Positions 24,140 through 33,727 of a stretch of 64,000 nucleotides of DNA are shown here, one piece after another. Position 1 is the stretch's first letter; every line of letters starts with the position of its first letter. The translations under genes were made by a program, and so were the position numbers. The notes beneath the pieces were generated by a model, which saw only the letters and a list, made by a program, of their open reading frames with translations, ran no database searches and had not been told where the DNA came from. Source of the stretch: DATCMH01 sp036563505 (lineage in GTDB: Bacteria > Pseudomonadota > Alphaproteobacteria > Rhizobiales > Beijerinckiaceae); contig DATCMH010000016.1 of assembly GCA_036563505.1 (NCBI GenBank), positions 62,001 through 126,000 of the forward strand. Direction: 5' to 3'.

Positions 24140-24691
24140 ATGACGATCGAAGCGCGGCTGCGGCACCCGGGCGCCAAAAGCGTCGGCTGGGCGCTGGTGC
24201 AGACGGCGCGGCTGCATCGCAGCCGCATGGGCGACAAGCTCGCCGATGTCGGGCTGTTCGCGGGCCAGGAGCAGGTGCTCCAGGCCCTGGCCAGCGCCGG
24301 GCTCCTCACCATGGGCGAGCTCGCCGGGATTCTGCGGGTGCGCCCGCCGACCGCCTCGAAGACCATCTCGCGGCTCGCGGCCATGGGCCTCGTCGAGCGC
24401 CACGCGGAGCCCGGCGACGGGCGCGTGGTTCGGGTCAAGCTGACCGAGGCCGGCGCCGCCAAGGCCGCCTCCATCGACCGGCTCTGGGGCGAGGTGGAAG
24501 CCGAGCTCCTCGACGGCTTCGACGGCAAGGACCGCAAGCGCCTGCGCAAGCTCCTGCGCAAGGCGGCGAAGAACCTCGCCGCGGCGACGGGTGCCGACGC
24601 CAGAGGCCTCGAGGCGTCCGACGACGAGGGCGAGGACATCCCCGATCTCAGCCCCTCCGCCGCGGTGATCGCGCTGTCCGTGCCGGCGTGA
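24140..24691 (+). CDS. MarR family transcriptional regulator
   Basis: A 183-aa winged-helix regulator. The DNA-binding core reads LLTMGELAGILRVRPPTASKTISRLAAMGLVERHAEPGDGRVVRVKLTEAG, with the recognition helix RPPTASKTISRL and the wing PGDGRVVRV, fully typical of MarR. A longer C-terminal acidic tail (about 40 residues, DDEGEDIPDLS) is unusual for the family. ATG 24140 is chosen for the GGAGG 9 bases upstream. It follows two quinone-reductase genes on the same strand, so local control of redox or xenobiotic response is plausible. Confidence 0.88.
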   Translation: MTIEARLRHPGAKSVGWALVQTARLHRSRMGDKLADVGLFAGQEQVLQALASAGLLTMGELAGILRVRPPTASKTISRLAAMGLVERHAEPGDGRVVRVKLTEAGAAKAASIDRLWGEVEAELLDGFDGKDRKRLRKLLRKAAKNLAAATGADARGLEASDDEGEDIPDLSPSAAVIALSVPA

Positions 24692-24739
24692 GAGGTTGAG
24701 CGGTAGCGCTCGTCTTCCCCGGCCACACCGCGCCGGCGC

Positions 24740-25118
24740 GCCGGAGAAGCGCCCCTCTCCCCTTGCGGGAGAGGGTGGCCCCGCGTAGCGGGGTCGGGAG
24801 AGGGGTGGCGCGAGGTACGAGCGCCCGGCCGACAGGCCGATCAGTCTCTCCGCGTCGACCATTCTGTTCGCTTCGCGAGGCGCCGTGCCGGCGCCACCCC
24901 TCATCCGCCTGCCTTACGGCAGGCACCTTCTCCCTTAAGGGAAGAAGGGGAGCGCCACCGCTGCCTCATCCCTCCCCGCTTGCGGGGAGGGTGGCCCTGC
25001 GCAGCAGGGGCGGGTGGGGTGAGCGCCGGGGCAGCCTTGCCCCTCTCCGACGAGCACCCGGCCAAGCCCGACCACCCCCTCACCCTACCCTCTCCCCGCT
25101 CGCGGGGAGAGGGTTCAC
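24740..25118. repeat. Cluster of R3-family hairpin repeats (443-base gene-free gap)
   Basis: The gap 24692-25134 holds at least four units: CCCCTCTCCCCTTGCGGGAGAGGGTGG plus GCGTAGCGGGG (24755-24806), a CATCCGCCTGCC...GGCAGGC unit (24900-24955), CATCCCTCCCCGCTTGCGGGGAGGG (24966-25035) and CCTCTCCCCGCTCGCGGGGAGAGGG (25088-25115). All are inverted repeats with short loops. No gene is seen. They lie between the convergent marR and chrA genes. Confidence 0.8.
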
Positions 25119-25134
25119 GATCAGCACCCTGGCC

Positions 25135-26478
25135 CTAGAAGCCACCCCACCCCCGCGCCGCCGCGAGCAAGAGCCCCGCGAGCGCCGGCAGCGCGACCGT
25201 CTGCACCACGCCGCGGTGCCAGACGAACAGCAGGAGCGCAGCGAACACCGCGAGACCAGCGGCGTCGAGGCGCAGGCTCGCGAGGTTCGGCCAGGGCAGC
25301 ATCGCCGGCCCGAGCCGCCAGGCGCCCACGTCCGCGAAGAGCACGTTGATCGCGAAGGTGAAGGCCAGCGTCGCGATCACGCCCACCACCGCTGCCGTGA
25401 TGCCGGTGAGCGCGCCGGCGAGACGGCGGTCGCCCGTCAGGCGTTCGAGATGCGGGCCGCCGAGATAGATCCAGAGGAACGAGGGCGCGAACGTGACCCA
25501 GCTCGTCATCAGCGCTCCGAGCACGGCCGCGACAGGGGCAGAGAAGGGGGCGGGCGCCCGCATGGCGGCGAGCGTTCCCACGAACTGGTTGACGAGGATC
25601 GTCGGCCCCGGGGTCGTCTCGGCGAGGCCTAAGGCATCCACCATCTCCCCCGCCAAGACCCAGCGTTTCGCCTCCACCGCCGCGTCCGCCAGGTAGGCGA
25701 GTACGGCGTAGGCGCCGCCGAAAGTGACGACGGCGAGCTTGGAGAAGAACAGGCCGATCTCGACGAGAACGTGCCCCGGCCCGAGCAGGAGCGCGGCGAC
25801 GACGACCGGCAAGGCCCAGAGGGCAGCGCTCGCGAGGACCGGCACGAGGCCGCTCCCGCGCCCGGCCGGAAGCGCCGTCACCGGTGCGTTCCTGTCCGCG
25901 AGGCCGAGGCGCTCGGGCGCCGCAAGGCTCACCCCGGCGCCGAAGAGGCCAGCCGCCACGATCACGACCGGGAAGGGCAGGTCGAAGGCGAGCAGCGCGA
26001 CGAGGCTTAAAACCGCCAGCGCCACGAGGAGCGGCGTCTTGAGCGCCCGTTTTCCGATGCGGTGAAGCGCTTCCGCCACGATCGCGAGCACCGCCGCCTT
26101 GATGCCGAGGAAGGCGCCCGCCACGAGGGCGGAGCCGCCGCCGGCCACGTAGAGCAGCGTGAGCGCGAGCATCACGAGGGCGCCGGGTACGACGAAGAGC
26201 GCCCCGGCCAGAAGGCCGCCCCAGGCGCCGTGCAAGCGCCAGCCGATATACGTGGCGAGCTGCTGCGCCTCGGGGCCGGGCAGAAGCGTGACGAAGTTGA
26301 GCGCGGCGAGGAAGGCGCGCTCGTCCATCCAGCGCCGCTCCTCGACGACGAAACGGTGCAGCATGGCGATCTGGCCCGCCGCGCCCCCGAATGACAGGAT
26401 GCCGACCTTGGCCCACAGGCGAACGGCCTCGGCGAAGGGGACCCCTCCGTCCGGGGCAACGGTTCGACTGCCATCCAT
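25135..26478 (-). CDS. chrA: Chromate transporter ChrA (two-domain, CHR family)
   Basis: A 447-aa membrane protein with two homologous CHR halves. The first half has VPFAEAVRLWAKVGILSFGGAAGQIAMLHR and FVTLLPGPEAQQLATYIGWRLHG; the second has EIGLFFSKLAVVTFGGAYAVLAYLA, ALGLAETTPGPTILVNQFVG. The F-GGA/P-GP signatures in each half define long-chain CHR transporters. About ten to twelve membrane segments. The family expels chromate by proton-coupled transport, although many members have other or unknown anion substrates. The start MDGSRTV at 26478 is chosen since earlier in-frame residues resemble non-coding sequence. Confidence 0.9.
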   Translation of the reverse strand: MDGSRTVAPDGGVPFAEAVRLWAKVGILSFGGAAGQIAMLHRFVVEERRWMDERAFLAALNFVTLLPGPEAQQLATYIGWRLHGAWGGLLAGALFVVPGALVMLALTLLYVAGGGSALVAGAFLGIKAAVLAIVAEALHRIGKRALKTPLLVALAVLSLVALLAFDLPFPVVIVAAGLFGAGVSLAAPERLGLADRNAPVTALPAGRGSGLVPVLASAALWALPVVVAALLLGPGHVLVEIGLFFSKLAVVTFGGAYAVLAYLADAAVEAKRWVLAGEMVDALGLAETTPGPTILVNQFVGTLAAMRAPAPFSAPVAAVLGALMTSWVTFAPSFLWIYLGGPHLERLTGDRRLAGALTGITAAVVGVIATLAFTFAINVLFADVGAWRLGPAMLPWPNLASLRLDAAGLAVFAALLLFVWHRGVVQTVALPALAGLLLAAARGWGGF

Positions 26479-26581
26479 CGTGTCTCGATCCTCGTTCCGG
26501 GTCGGCGCCTGACGCTGGCGCAACCGCCCCGCGCGCCAACAGGCATCGTTCGCCGGGCGCGAAGCGTTTACGTTCCCGGCA

Positions 26582-27514
26582 ATGACGCTGGAACGCAACA
26601 CGCTCACGACGCCGGATGGGGCCCTCGCCCCGGACGACGCTGCGCGCCAGCGCCTCATCGGCATCGGGCTCATGTGTGCGGCACTCGTGTGCTTCGCCTG
26701 CCTCGACGCCACGGCGAAGTGGCTCAACCGCAACCAAGACCCCTTGCTCACCGTCTGGGCGCGCTACGCGGTGAGCGTGGCCCTCGTCTTCCTGGTGCTC
26801 AACCCGTGGACGGCGCCGGGCCTGACCCGGACGCAGCGGTTCTGGCTCCAGATCGGCCGCTCGATGCTGCTGCTGCTCTCCACCGTGCTCAACTTCTTCG
26901 CGCTCCAGCATCTCCAGCTGGCGCAGACGATCTCGATCCAGTTCGCGACGCCCTTCCTCGTCGCGCTGCTGGCCGGCCCGATCCTCGGCGAGTGGATCGG
27001 CCCGCGCCGTTTCGCGGCGATCGCCGTGGGGTTCCTCGGCGTGCTCGTCGTCGCGCGGCCGGGCTCGACCCATCCGGCGATGCTGCTCACCATGGCGGGC
27101 ACGGTCTGCTACGCGCTCTACGGCATCGCGACCCGCATCCTTGCGGCGCACGATTCCTCGCGGACGACCCTCTTTTATTCGGGCCTCGTCGGCGTCGCCG
27201 TGATGATGCCGCTCCTGCCCTGGATCTGGCGCACGCCCCCCGACGCGCTGACCTGGGCCGGCATGATCGCGGTCGGAGCGCTCGGCGGCTTCGGCCACTG
27301 GCTGCTCATCCTGGCCCATGCCCGGGCGCCGGCCGCCATCCTCTCTCCTTTCATTTATACCCAGCTCGCCTGGATGATCCTGCTCGGCTACCTCGTCTTC
27401 GGCGACGTGCCCGACCGCTGGACCTTGATCGGCGCCGGCATCGTCGTGGCCTCGGGGCTTTATCTCCTGTCGCGCGAGCGGGTGCGGAAGGTGGAGCCGA
27501 GCACGCCGACGTAG
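26582..27514 (+). CDS. EamA/DMT-superfamily transporter
   Basis: A 310-aa integral membrane protein with about ten transmembrane segments and two EamA repeats. The first begins LIGIGLMCAALVCFACLDATAKWL and ends VAVGFLGVLVVARPG; the second starts MLLTMAGTVCYALYGIATRILA and ends LIGAGIVVASGLYLLSRER. These features match drug/metabolite exporters such as RhaT/YdcZ-related proteins, substrate unknown. It is transcribed divergently from chrA with a 103-base gap. Repeat copy R1-C follows its stop. Confidence 0.88.
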   Translation: MTLERNTLTTPDGALAPDDAARQRLIGIGLMCAALVCFACLDATAKWLNRNQDPLLTVWARYAVSVALVFLVLNPWTAPGLTRTQRFWLQIGRSMLLLLSTVLNFFALQHLQLAQTISIQFATPFLVALLAGPILGEWIGPRRFAAIAVGFLGVLVVARPGSTHPAMLLTMAGTVCYALYGIATRILAAHDSSRTTLFYSGLVGVAVMMPLLPWIWRTPPDALTWAGMIAVGALGGFGHWLLILAHARAPAAILSPFIYTQLAWMILLGYLVFGDVPDRWTLIGAGIVVASGLYLLSRERVRKVEPSTPT

Positions 27515-27519
27515 AGGGC

Positions 27520-27636
27520 GTCATTCCGGGTCCGCGCAGCGGAGCCCGGAAACCATGTCCAGGTGGGCGGGAGCGAGCAGCATACGGCCCAGTCGTGGAT
27601 CCCGGGTTCTCGGCTTTCGCCGAGCCCCGGAATGAC
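27520..27636. repeat. Family R1 palindromic repeat, copy C
   Basis: The left arm GTCATTCCGGGTCCGCGCAG... starts 6 bases after the EamA stop; the right arm ends ...CCGAGCCCCGGAATGAC (27636). The loop of about 50 bases contains no ORF. Left and right arms match copies A, B and D closely. Confidence 0.88.
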
Positions 27637-27655
27637 GGCGAACACCGCTCATTCA

Positions 27656-27812
27656 TACCTCGGCCTCCCTCCCCTCAGGGGAGGGACCAAGGGTGGGGTA
27701 CGCGCCGCGAGGCGCGATCTGCAGATGGTCGAGATCGGAGAAGGATTGCCGCTGTCGCGGCATACCCCACCCCGGCCCTCCCCTGAGGGGAGGGAGAAGG
27801 TCGGCGCATTGA
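27656..27812. repeat. R3-family inverted repeat
   Basis: CCTCCCTCCCCTCAGGGGAGGGACC (from 27661) and CGGCCCTCCCCTGAGGGGAGGGAGAAGG (to about 27804) flank a centre of about 90 bases that is itself partly palindromic. With copy C it fills the gap 27515-27864; no gene is seen there. It probably ends the transcripts of the convergent neighbours. Confidence 0.75.
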
Positions 27813-27864
27813 TTGAACTTGTCTCTAGGTTCTGCTGCGCGGCCCCGGAGTGACGGCGGGATGG

Positions 27865-28761
27865 TCAGGCGAGCTTCGTCCCGTTCAGGCCCGCCACCAC
27901 GTCCGACAGCATCGGCACGTATTTCTCGCCCTGCCCCGTGCCGACGGCAACGGCGAAGGCGTTCTTGACCGCGTTGCCCATCGGGTTCGCGAGGCCGACG
28001 GAATCGGCCAGGTTCTCGAGGTAGCGCATGTCCTTGAAGCCGTTCACGAGGGTGAACTTGTGGGCGTTCTCGTCCCGCTCCAGCACCCAGCGCATGAAGG
28101 TTTGGTAGAAGCCGCAATCCATCCGGCTGCCGCGGAGCACCCCGTCCACGGTCTGCGGCGTCAGGCCGGCCTTGGCGGCGAGCGTCAGCGCCTCGGCGTA
28201 GAGCGCGCCGTAGCCCATGGCGACGAAGTTGTTGATGAGCTTCATCGTATGGCCGGCCCCGACCGGACCGACATGGACGATCTTGGCGGCCCAAGCCTCG
28301 AAGACGGGCTTCACCCGCGCGAAGGTCGCCTCGTCGGCGCCGACCATCGTGTCGAGGGTGCCGGCCTCCGCCTCCTTCGGGGTGCGGGAGAGCGGCGCGT
28401 CGATGAAGGCGACGCCCCTCTCCGCGAACGCGGCGGAGAGTTTTTTGGTCGAGACCGGGTCGGAGGTCGAGCAATCGACGATGATGCTGCCGGGCTTGGC
28501 GCCCGCCATCAGCCCGTCCGGCCCAGAGCACAAAGCCTCGACCTGCGCCGACCCCGTCACGCACAGGTGCACGATGGAGGAGGCCGCGGCGACCTCGGCG
28601 GGCGTCCTCGCCTCCTTCGCGCCGCGCCCGACGAGGCTCTCGACCGGCGCGCGGTTGCGGTGGCCCATGATCGTGAGGTCAAACCCCTTCTCGACCAGGT
28701 TCTTGGCCATGCCGTGGCCCATGAGGCCGACGCCGATGAAGCCGATGATTTCCTGGGGCAT
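27865..28761 (-). CDS. NAD(P)-dependent beta-hydroxyacid dehydrogenase (GarR/HIBADH family)
   Basis: A 298-aa dehydrogenase with the dinucleotide site IGFIGVGLMGHGMAKNL (residues 5-21), the substrate loop IVDCSTSDPVST, GVAFIDAPLSRTPKEAE, and the catalytic lysine in GAGHTMKLINNFV. This pattern fits tartronate semialdehyde reductase and 3-hydroxyisobutyrate-type enzymes; specificity cannot be set. It lies at the promoter-distal end of the sugar ABC operon, 106 bases from the last permease with a heptamer repeat between. A role in processing a short 3-carbon acid from sugar-acid catabolism is likely. Confidence 0.87.
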   Translation of the reverse strand: MPQEIIGFIGVGLMGHGMAKNLVEKGFDLTIMGHRNRAPVESLVGRGAKEARTPAEVAAASSIVHLCVTGSAQVEALCSGPDGLMAGAKPGSIIVDCSTSDPVSTKKLSAAFAERGVAFIDAPLSRTPKEAEAGTLDTMVGADEATFARVKPVFEAWAAKIVHVGPVGAGHTMKLINNFVAMGYGALYAEALTLAAKAGLTPQTVDGVLRGSRMDCGFYQTFMRWVLERDENAHKFTLVNGFKDMRYLENLADSVGLANPMGNAVKNAFAVAVGTGQGEKYVPMLSDVVAGLNGTKLA

Positions 28762-28783
28762 CGGGGATCCTTTAGAGGGGAAA

Positions 28784-28867
28784 GGGCGAATGGCGAATGG
28801 CGAATGGCGAGTAGCGAATGGACGCCAGCCACCTCAACCATTCGCTATTCGCCACTCACCATTCGCC
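28784..28867. repeat. R5 heptamer tandem array in inverted orientation
   Basis: Left arm: GCGAATG units repeated about five times (28786-28820: GCGAATG GCGAATG GCGAATG GCGAGTA GCGAATG). Right arm: the reverse complement series CATTCGC TATTCGC CACTCAC CATTCGC (28839-28866). Loop about 18 bases. A second such pair flanks an R2 repeat at 56844-57050. Confidence 0.85.
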
Positions 28868-29782
28868 TCACTCCTTCACCGCCCCGGTCATCGAGGCGAC
28901 GTAGTAGTCGACGAAGAAGGAATAGAGCAGCACCACCGGCAGGGAGCCGAGCAGAGCGCCGGCCATCAGCGCGCCCCACTCGTAGACGTCGCCGCGCACG
29001 AGTTCCGTGAGCACGCCCACCGGCACCGTCTTGTTCTCCGACGACTGGATGAAGGTGAGCGCGTAGATGAACTCGTTCCACGACAGGGTGAAGGCGAAGA
29101 TGCCCGCCGAGATCAGCCCCGGCACGGCGAGGGGCAGCATGATCTTGGTCAGGATCTGCCAGCGCGTCGCGCCGTCGACGAGCGCGCATTCCTCGAGCTC
29201 GTAGGGGATCGAGCGGAAATAGCCCATCAAGAGCCAGGTGCAGAATGGGATGAGGAAGGTGGGGTAGGTGAAGATCAGGGCGAGCTTGGAATCGTAGATG
29301 CCGAATTTGAAGATCATCACCGCGAGCGGGATGAATAGGATCGAGGGCGGCACGAGGTAGGCGAGGAAGATGGCAAGCCCCGTCCAGCGCGAGCCGGGAA
29401 AGCGGATGCGCTCGATGGCGTAGGCCGCGAAAACGGAGGCGACAAGGGAGATCACCGTCGAACCCAGCGCCACCAGCATCGTGTTGACGAGCCAGCCCGG
29501 GTAGGAGGTCTCGAACAACAGGTAGCGGATGTGCTGCAGCGTCGGGCTCGCCGGCCAGAACGGGTTGTAGTCGCGGAAGTTCGTGAGCTCGTGGTTCGGT
29601 TTGAGCGCCGTGACGCCCATCCAGTAGAACGGGAAGAGCAGCACGAAGACAAAGACGAGGAGCGGCAGATAGACCGTGACCAGACGCCGGGGCGCCCGGT
29701 CGAGGTAGGTCATGCCGACGCTCTCGTCCTGGAGCGCGGCGCGGGAACCGGCGGGCAGCGCGGTGTCGGATGCGGAGGTCAT
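28868..29782 (-). CDS. Carbohydrate ABC transporter permease (MalG type)
   Basis: A 304-aa CUT1 permease with six membrane segments. The EAA loop reads PYELEECALVDGATRWQILTKIMLPLAVPGL, matching EAA-x(3)-G-x(9)-I-x-LP. The C-terminal segment SSENKTVPVGVLTELVRGD is the normal MalG ending region. It follows the MalF-type partner with one base between the two genes, indicating tight coupling. Its substrate is probably a sugar, polyol or sugar acid. Confidence 0.92.
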   Translation of the reverse strand: MTSASDTALPAGSRAALQDESVGMTYLDRAPRRLVTVYLPLLVFVFVLLFPFYWMGVTALKPNHELTNFRDYNPFWPASPTLQHIRYLLFETSYPGWLVNTMLVALGSTVISLVASVFAAYAIERIRFPGSRWTGLAIFLAYLVPPSILFIPLAVMIFKFGIYDSKLALIFTYPTFLIPFCTWLLMGYFRSIPYELEECALVDGATRWQILTKIMLPLAVPGLISAGIFAFTLSWNEFIYALTFIQSSENKTVPVGVLTELVRGDVYEWGALMAGALLGSLPVVLLYSFFVDYYVASMTGAVKE

Positions 29783-29783
29783 G

Positions 29784-30734
29784 TCAGTCGGCTCCGCCCT
29801 GCTGCCAGCGGCGGCGCTGCAGCCCGAAATACGAGAACAGGATCGCGGCGAGCAGGAAGGGGATCATCGCGACCGCGATGGCTGCACCCTCCCCGAGTTG
29901 GCCGCCGGGGATGGCGCGCTGGAAGGAGAGCGTCGCCATGAGGTGCGTGGCGTTGAGCGGCCCGCCGCGGGTGAGCACGTAGATGAGCTGGAAATCGGTG
30001 AAGGTGAACAGCACCGAAAAGGTCATCACCACCGCGATGAGCGGCGAGAGCATCGGCAGGGTGATGAACCGGAAACGCTGCCAGGAGGTCGCGCCGTCGA
30101 GCGTCGCCGCCTCGTGGAGCGAGGGCGAGATGGTCTGAAGGCCCGCGAGCAGCGTGATCGCGACGAAGGGGATGCCGCGCCAGACGTTGGTAAGGATGAG
30201 CGTCGCGCGGGCCGTGTACTGGTCGCCGAGAAAGTTGATCGGCGTCGAAATGAGGCCGAGCTTCATCAAGGACCAGGAGATCACCGAGAACTGGGCGTCG
30301 TAGATCCACCAGAAGGCGATGGCCGAAAGCACGGTGGGCACCACCCAGGGCAGGAGCACCACGGCGCGGATCAGGGCCTTGAAGGGCAGGCGCTCGTTGA
30401 GGAGCAGCGCCAGCCAGAGGCCAAGCGCGAATTTCAGGATCGAGGCGGCGACCGTGTAGAGGATCGTGTTCCCCACCGAGAGCCAGAAGATCGAGTCGTC
30501 CCACAGGAGTTCGTAGTTCTCGAGGCCGATATACTGGCCGGCGCGGCCGATGCGGGTATCGGTGAAGCCGAGCCAGACGCCGAGGCCCAGCGGATAGGTC
30601 AGGAAGACCAGGAGGAACAGGGCCGCGGGCAGCATGAAGAGCAGCCCCAGCATGCCGCGGCTCTGCATGAGGGAGGCCTTGCCCGCCGGCGCGAGGGGCG
30701 GAGCGGAGCCTTGAGCGACGGCGGTGCCGGCCAT
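29784..30734 (-). CDS. Carbohydrate ABC transporter permease (MalF type)
   Basis: A 316-aa CUT1 permease with a cytosolic N-terminus, six membrane segments and an EAA loop SPSLHEAATLDGATSWQRFRFITLPMLSPLI. The motif YIGLENYELLWDD before the first periplasmic region is usual for this family. It pairs with the MalG-type permease at 28868 and the binding protein at 30962. A 227-base R3 repeat block separates it from the binding-protein gene, so transcript stability or relative protein levels may change there. Confidence 0.92.
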   Translation of the reverse strand: MAGTAVAQGSAPPLAPAGKASLMQSRGMLGLLFMLPAALFLLVFLTYPLGLGVWLGFTDTRIGRAGQYIGLENYELLWDDSIFWLSVGNTILYTVAASILKFALGLWLALLLNERLPFKALIRAVVLLPWVVPTVLSAIAFWWIYDAQFSVISWSLMKLGLISTPINFLGDQYTARATLILTNVWRGIPFVAITLLAGLQTISPSLHEAATLDGATSWQRFRFITLPMLSPLIAVVMTFSVLFTFTDFQLIYVLTRGGPLNATHLMATLSFQRAIPGGQLGEGAAIAVAMIPFLLAAILFSYFGLQRRRWQQGGAD

Positions 30735-30786
30735 GGGACGTTCGACCTTTTCGTGAGCGCAACCTCCATCTCATGGAGGTTCGGGC

Positions 30787-30958
30787 GCGAAACTCCTCTC
30801 CCTTCCGGAGAGAGGGCTTCGCCTGCGGATCGGCAGGCGAAGCAAGCGCGAAGCGCGGAGGTGAGGGGAAGGTGGGGACATCATCGATGTCCTGATGCTC
30901 AGGCCCCGTTCGGCCCACCCCTCACCCTACCCTCTGCCCGGGAGGGAGAGGGTTTATG
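30787..30958. repeat. R3-family repeats between binding protein and permease genes
   Basis: CTCCTCTCCCTTCCGGAGAGAGGGCTTCGCCTGC with GGCAGGCGAAGC following, and a distal unit CTCACCCTACCCTCTGCCCGGGAGGGAGAGGGTT. The two pairs are inverted with respect to each other around GATGTCCTGATG. No gene is seen. Such stems often stabilise upstream mRNA, fitting the need for more binding protein than permease. Confidence 0.75.
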
Positions 30959-30961
30959 AGG

Positions 30962-32272
30962 TCACGCGTTCCGGTAATACCGCTGCGCCCGCTGCTCGGC
31001 GCGCCGGGCGGCCTCTTCCGGGGTGCGCTGGCCGGTGGCGGCCTCGGCCACCATGTCGACCATGATATAATCGGCCATCACGCTGGCGGACGCAGGCCCG
31101 AGGGGGCCGGCATAGCCGTTCGGACGCAGCGTCTCCGAGGCCTTGGCGTAGGGGGCGTGGTTCGGGTCCGCCGTCCAGACCGGGTTGTTGGCGAGCCCTT
31201 TGAGGGGCTGGCAGCAATAGCCCGACGAGGCCTGGATCCAGGCGTCCATCTGCGGCTTCTGGTACATGAACTCGAGATACGCCTTCGCGGCGTTCGGGAA
31301 CTTCGTGTACTTGAAGACGACGCAGGACGTGGTCTGGCAGAGCTCCACCGCCTGGCCGACGGGGCCGACGGGCAGCTGCGCCGTCTTGATGTCCTTGGCC
31401 ATCTCGGCGAGCTTCGGATCGTTCTTCGCCGAGTAGAACAGGGACACGCCGTTCGCCGTCAGCGACACGTCGCCAGCGAGGAAGGCGCGGTTGTTGTTGA
31501 TGTCGAGCCAGGCTTCCGTGCCCGGGATGAAGGTCTGGTACATCTCCCGCGCGAAGCGCAGGCCGGCGATGGTCTCAGGCGAGTTGATGACGACCTTGCC
31601 CGCCTCGTCGACCATCTTGCCGCCGTGGCTCCAGACGATCCAGTGGGCGTAGTTGTTGCCGTCGCCCACCGCCTTGCCATGGGCGAAGCCCGCCGGATGG
31701 CCCTTGGCCTTCAAGGCCTTGCAGAGCTCCAGGAAGCCCTTGGTGTCCTTCGGGAACTCGGAGAAGCCCGCTTCCTTCATCCAGCTCTCGCGATAGCAGA
31801 TCGCGTTGCCGATGGCGGCGAGCGGCACGGCGATGAACTTGCCGTCGCGGGTCTTGGCGTAGCTCTCCAGGCCCGGATACCAGCCCCCATGGGCCCGGCC
31901 CAGATCGTTGGCGAGGTCGCTCACGTCCATGAGCTTGTCGGGATACTGGAAGGGGTCGTCGAACCAGACGAACATAATGTCCGGCCCCGAGCCGACATTG
32001 GCGGCCACCGCCGCTTTCGGGCGGATGTCTTCCCAGCTCTCCTTGTCGATGCGGACCTCGACGCCCGTCGCCTCGGTGAACTTCTTGGTGTTGGCGATCC
32101 ACTGGTCCTCGTCGCCCTTCACGAAGGGCGACCAGCGCAGGACGCGCAAGGATGCGCCCGCCTCCGGCTTGTACTTGGGCGCGGCTTGGGCGAAGGCCGG
32201 GGTCTGCCCGAGGAGGCTCGCACCAGCGAGGCCAGCCGTGCCGGCGAGGAGATCGCGTCTCGTGATCGTCAT
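30962..32272 (-). CDS. Extracellular solute-binding protein, family 1 (sugar type)
   Basis: A 436-aa periplasmic binding protein. The N-terminus MTITRRDLLAGTAGLAGASLLGQ carries a twin-arginine motif, with cleavage near AFAQA. The mature part begins LRVLRWSPFVKGDEDQWIAN and has SBP_bac_1 features such as VWFDDPFQYPDKLMDVSDLA and YRESWMKEAGFSEFPKDTKGFLELC, KAYLEFMYQKP near the C-terminus. It delivers its ligand to the MalF/G-type permeases. It lies 84 bases after the ATPase gene. Neighbouring dehydrogenases suggest a sugar acid or polyol. Confidence 0.9.
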   Translation of the reverse strand: MTITRRDLLAGTAGLAGASLLGQTPAFAQAAPKYKPEAGASLRVLRWSPFVKGDEDQWIANTKKFTEATGVEVRIDKESWEDIRPKAAVAANVGSGPDIMFVWFDDPFQYPDKLMDVSDLANDLGRAHGGWYPGLESYAKTRDGKFIAVPLAAIGNAICYRESWMKEAGFSEFPKDTKGFLELCKALKAKGHPAGFAHGKAVGDGNNYAHWIVWSHGGKMVDEAGKVVINSPETIAGLRFAREMYQTFIPGTEAWLDINNNRAFLAGDVSLTANGVSLFYSAKNDPKLAEMAKDIKTAQLPVGPVGQAVELCQTTSCVVFKYTKFPNAAKAYLEFMYQKPQMDAWIQASSGYCCQPLKGLANNPVWTADPNHAPYAKASETLRPNGYAGPLGPASASVMADYIMVDMVAEAATGQRTPEEAARRAEQRAQRYYRNA

Positions 32273-32356
32273 GGGGTTTCCTCTCGAGAGTCTGCCGGGA
32301 CTTGATGTCGTGAGGACGAGGCGCCCGTGTCCCGTCGGACGCCCCTTGAAGTCGCG

Positions 32357-33412
<1,056 letters not shown>

Positions 33413-33727
33413 CCGAAGGTCCCGTGCCGTGGCGGGCGGGAGCCCGCCTGCGATGATGTGGAAGAGCTCAGAAGATCGGAGGACGGCGCGCGGGTTTGAG
33501 CCCTGCCCGGTTCGGGATGTCGGTCGACACCATGCGTTCCTCTCCCGCCACACTCGTCCGTGGCTTGTCTTTGGCCGCGCGTCTTGAGCGATGCGCGCTT
33601 GCCGCCTTCCGGCTTTGCGGGCCATCATCGGCGGGCGCCGCGGCAAGATCAAGCGGCCGAAGGTCGAAGATCGGGACCGCAAGGCCCGATGCGGCCCGCG
33701 CCGCCCGCCTCAAGGAGAAGAACAACC
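33413..33727. other. Divergent intergenic region between sugar operon and dehydrogenase
   Basis: A 315-base gap between diverging genes. It must hold both promoters, but I see no strong -35/-10 or -24/-12 pair. A perfect stem GGCGGGC-GGGA-GCCCGCC lies at 33431-33448 within the 5' region of the ATPase gene, and AAGGAGAAG near 33713-33721 is the ribosome site of the plus-strand gene. No reliable ORF. Confidence 0.6.

Noticed and set aside
28784..28867. CRISPR-like array of short repeats
   Set aside because: Units are 7 bp, directly adjacent without spacers, and arranged as an inverted pair; there are no cas genes.
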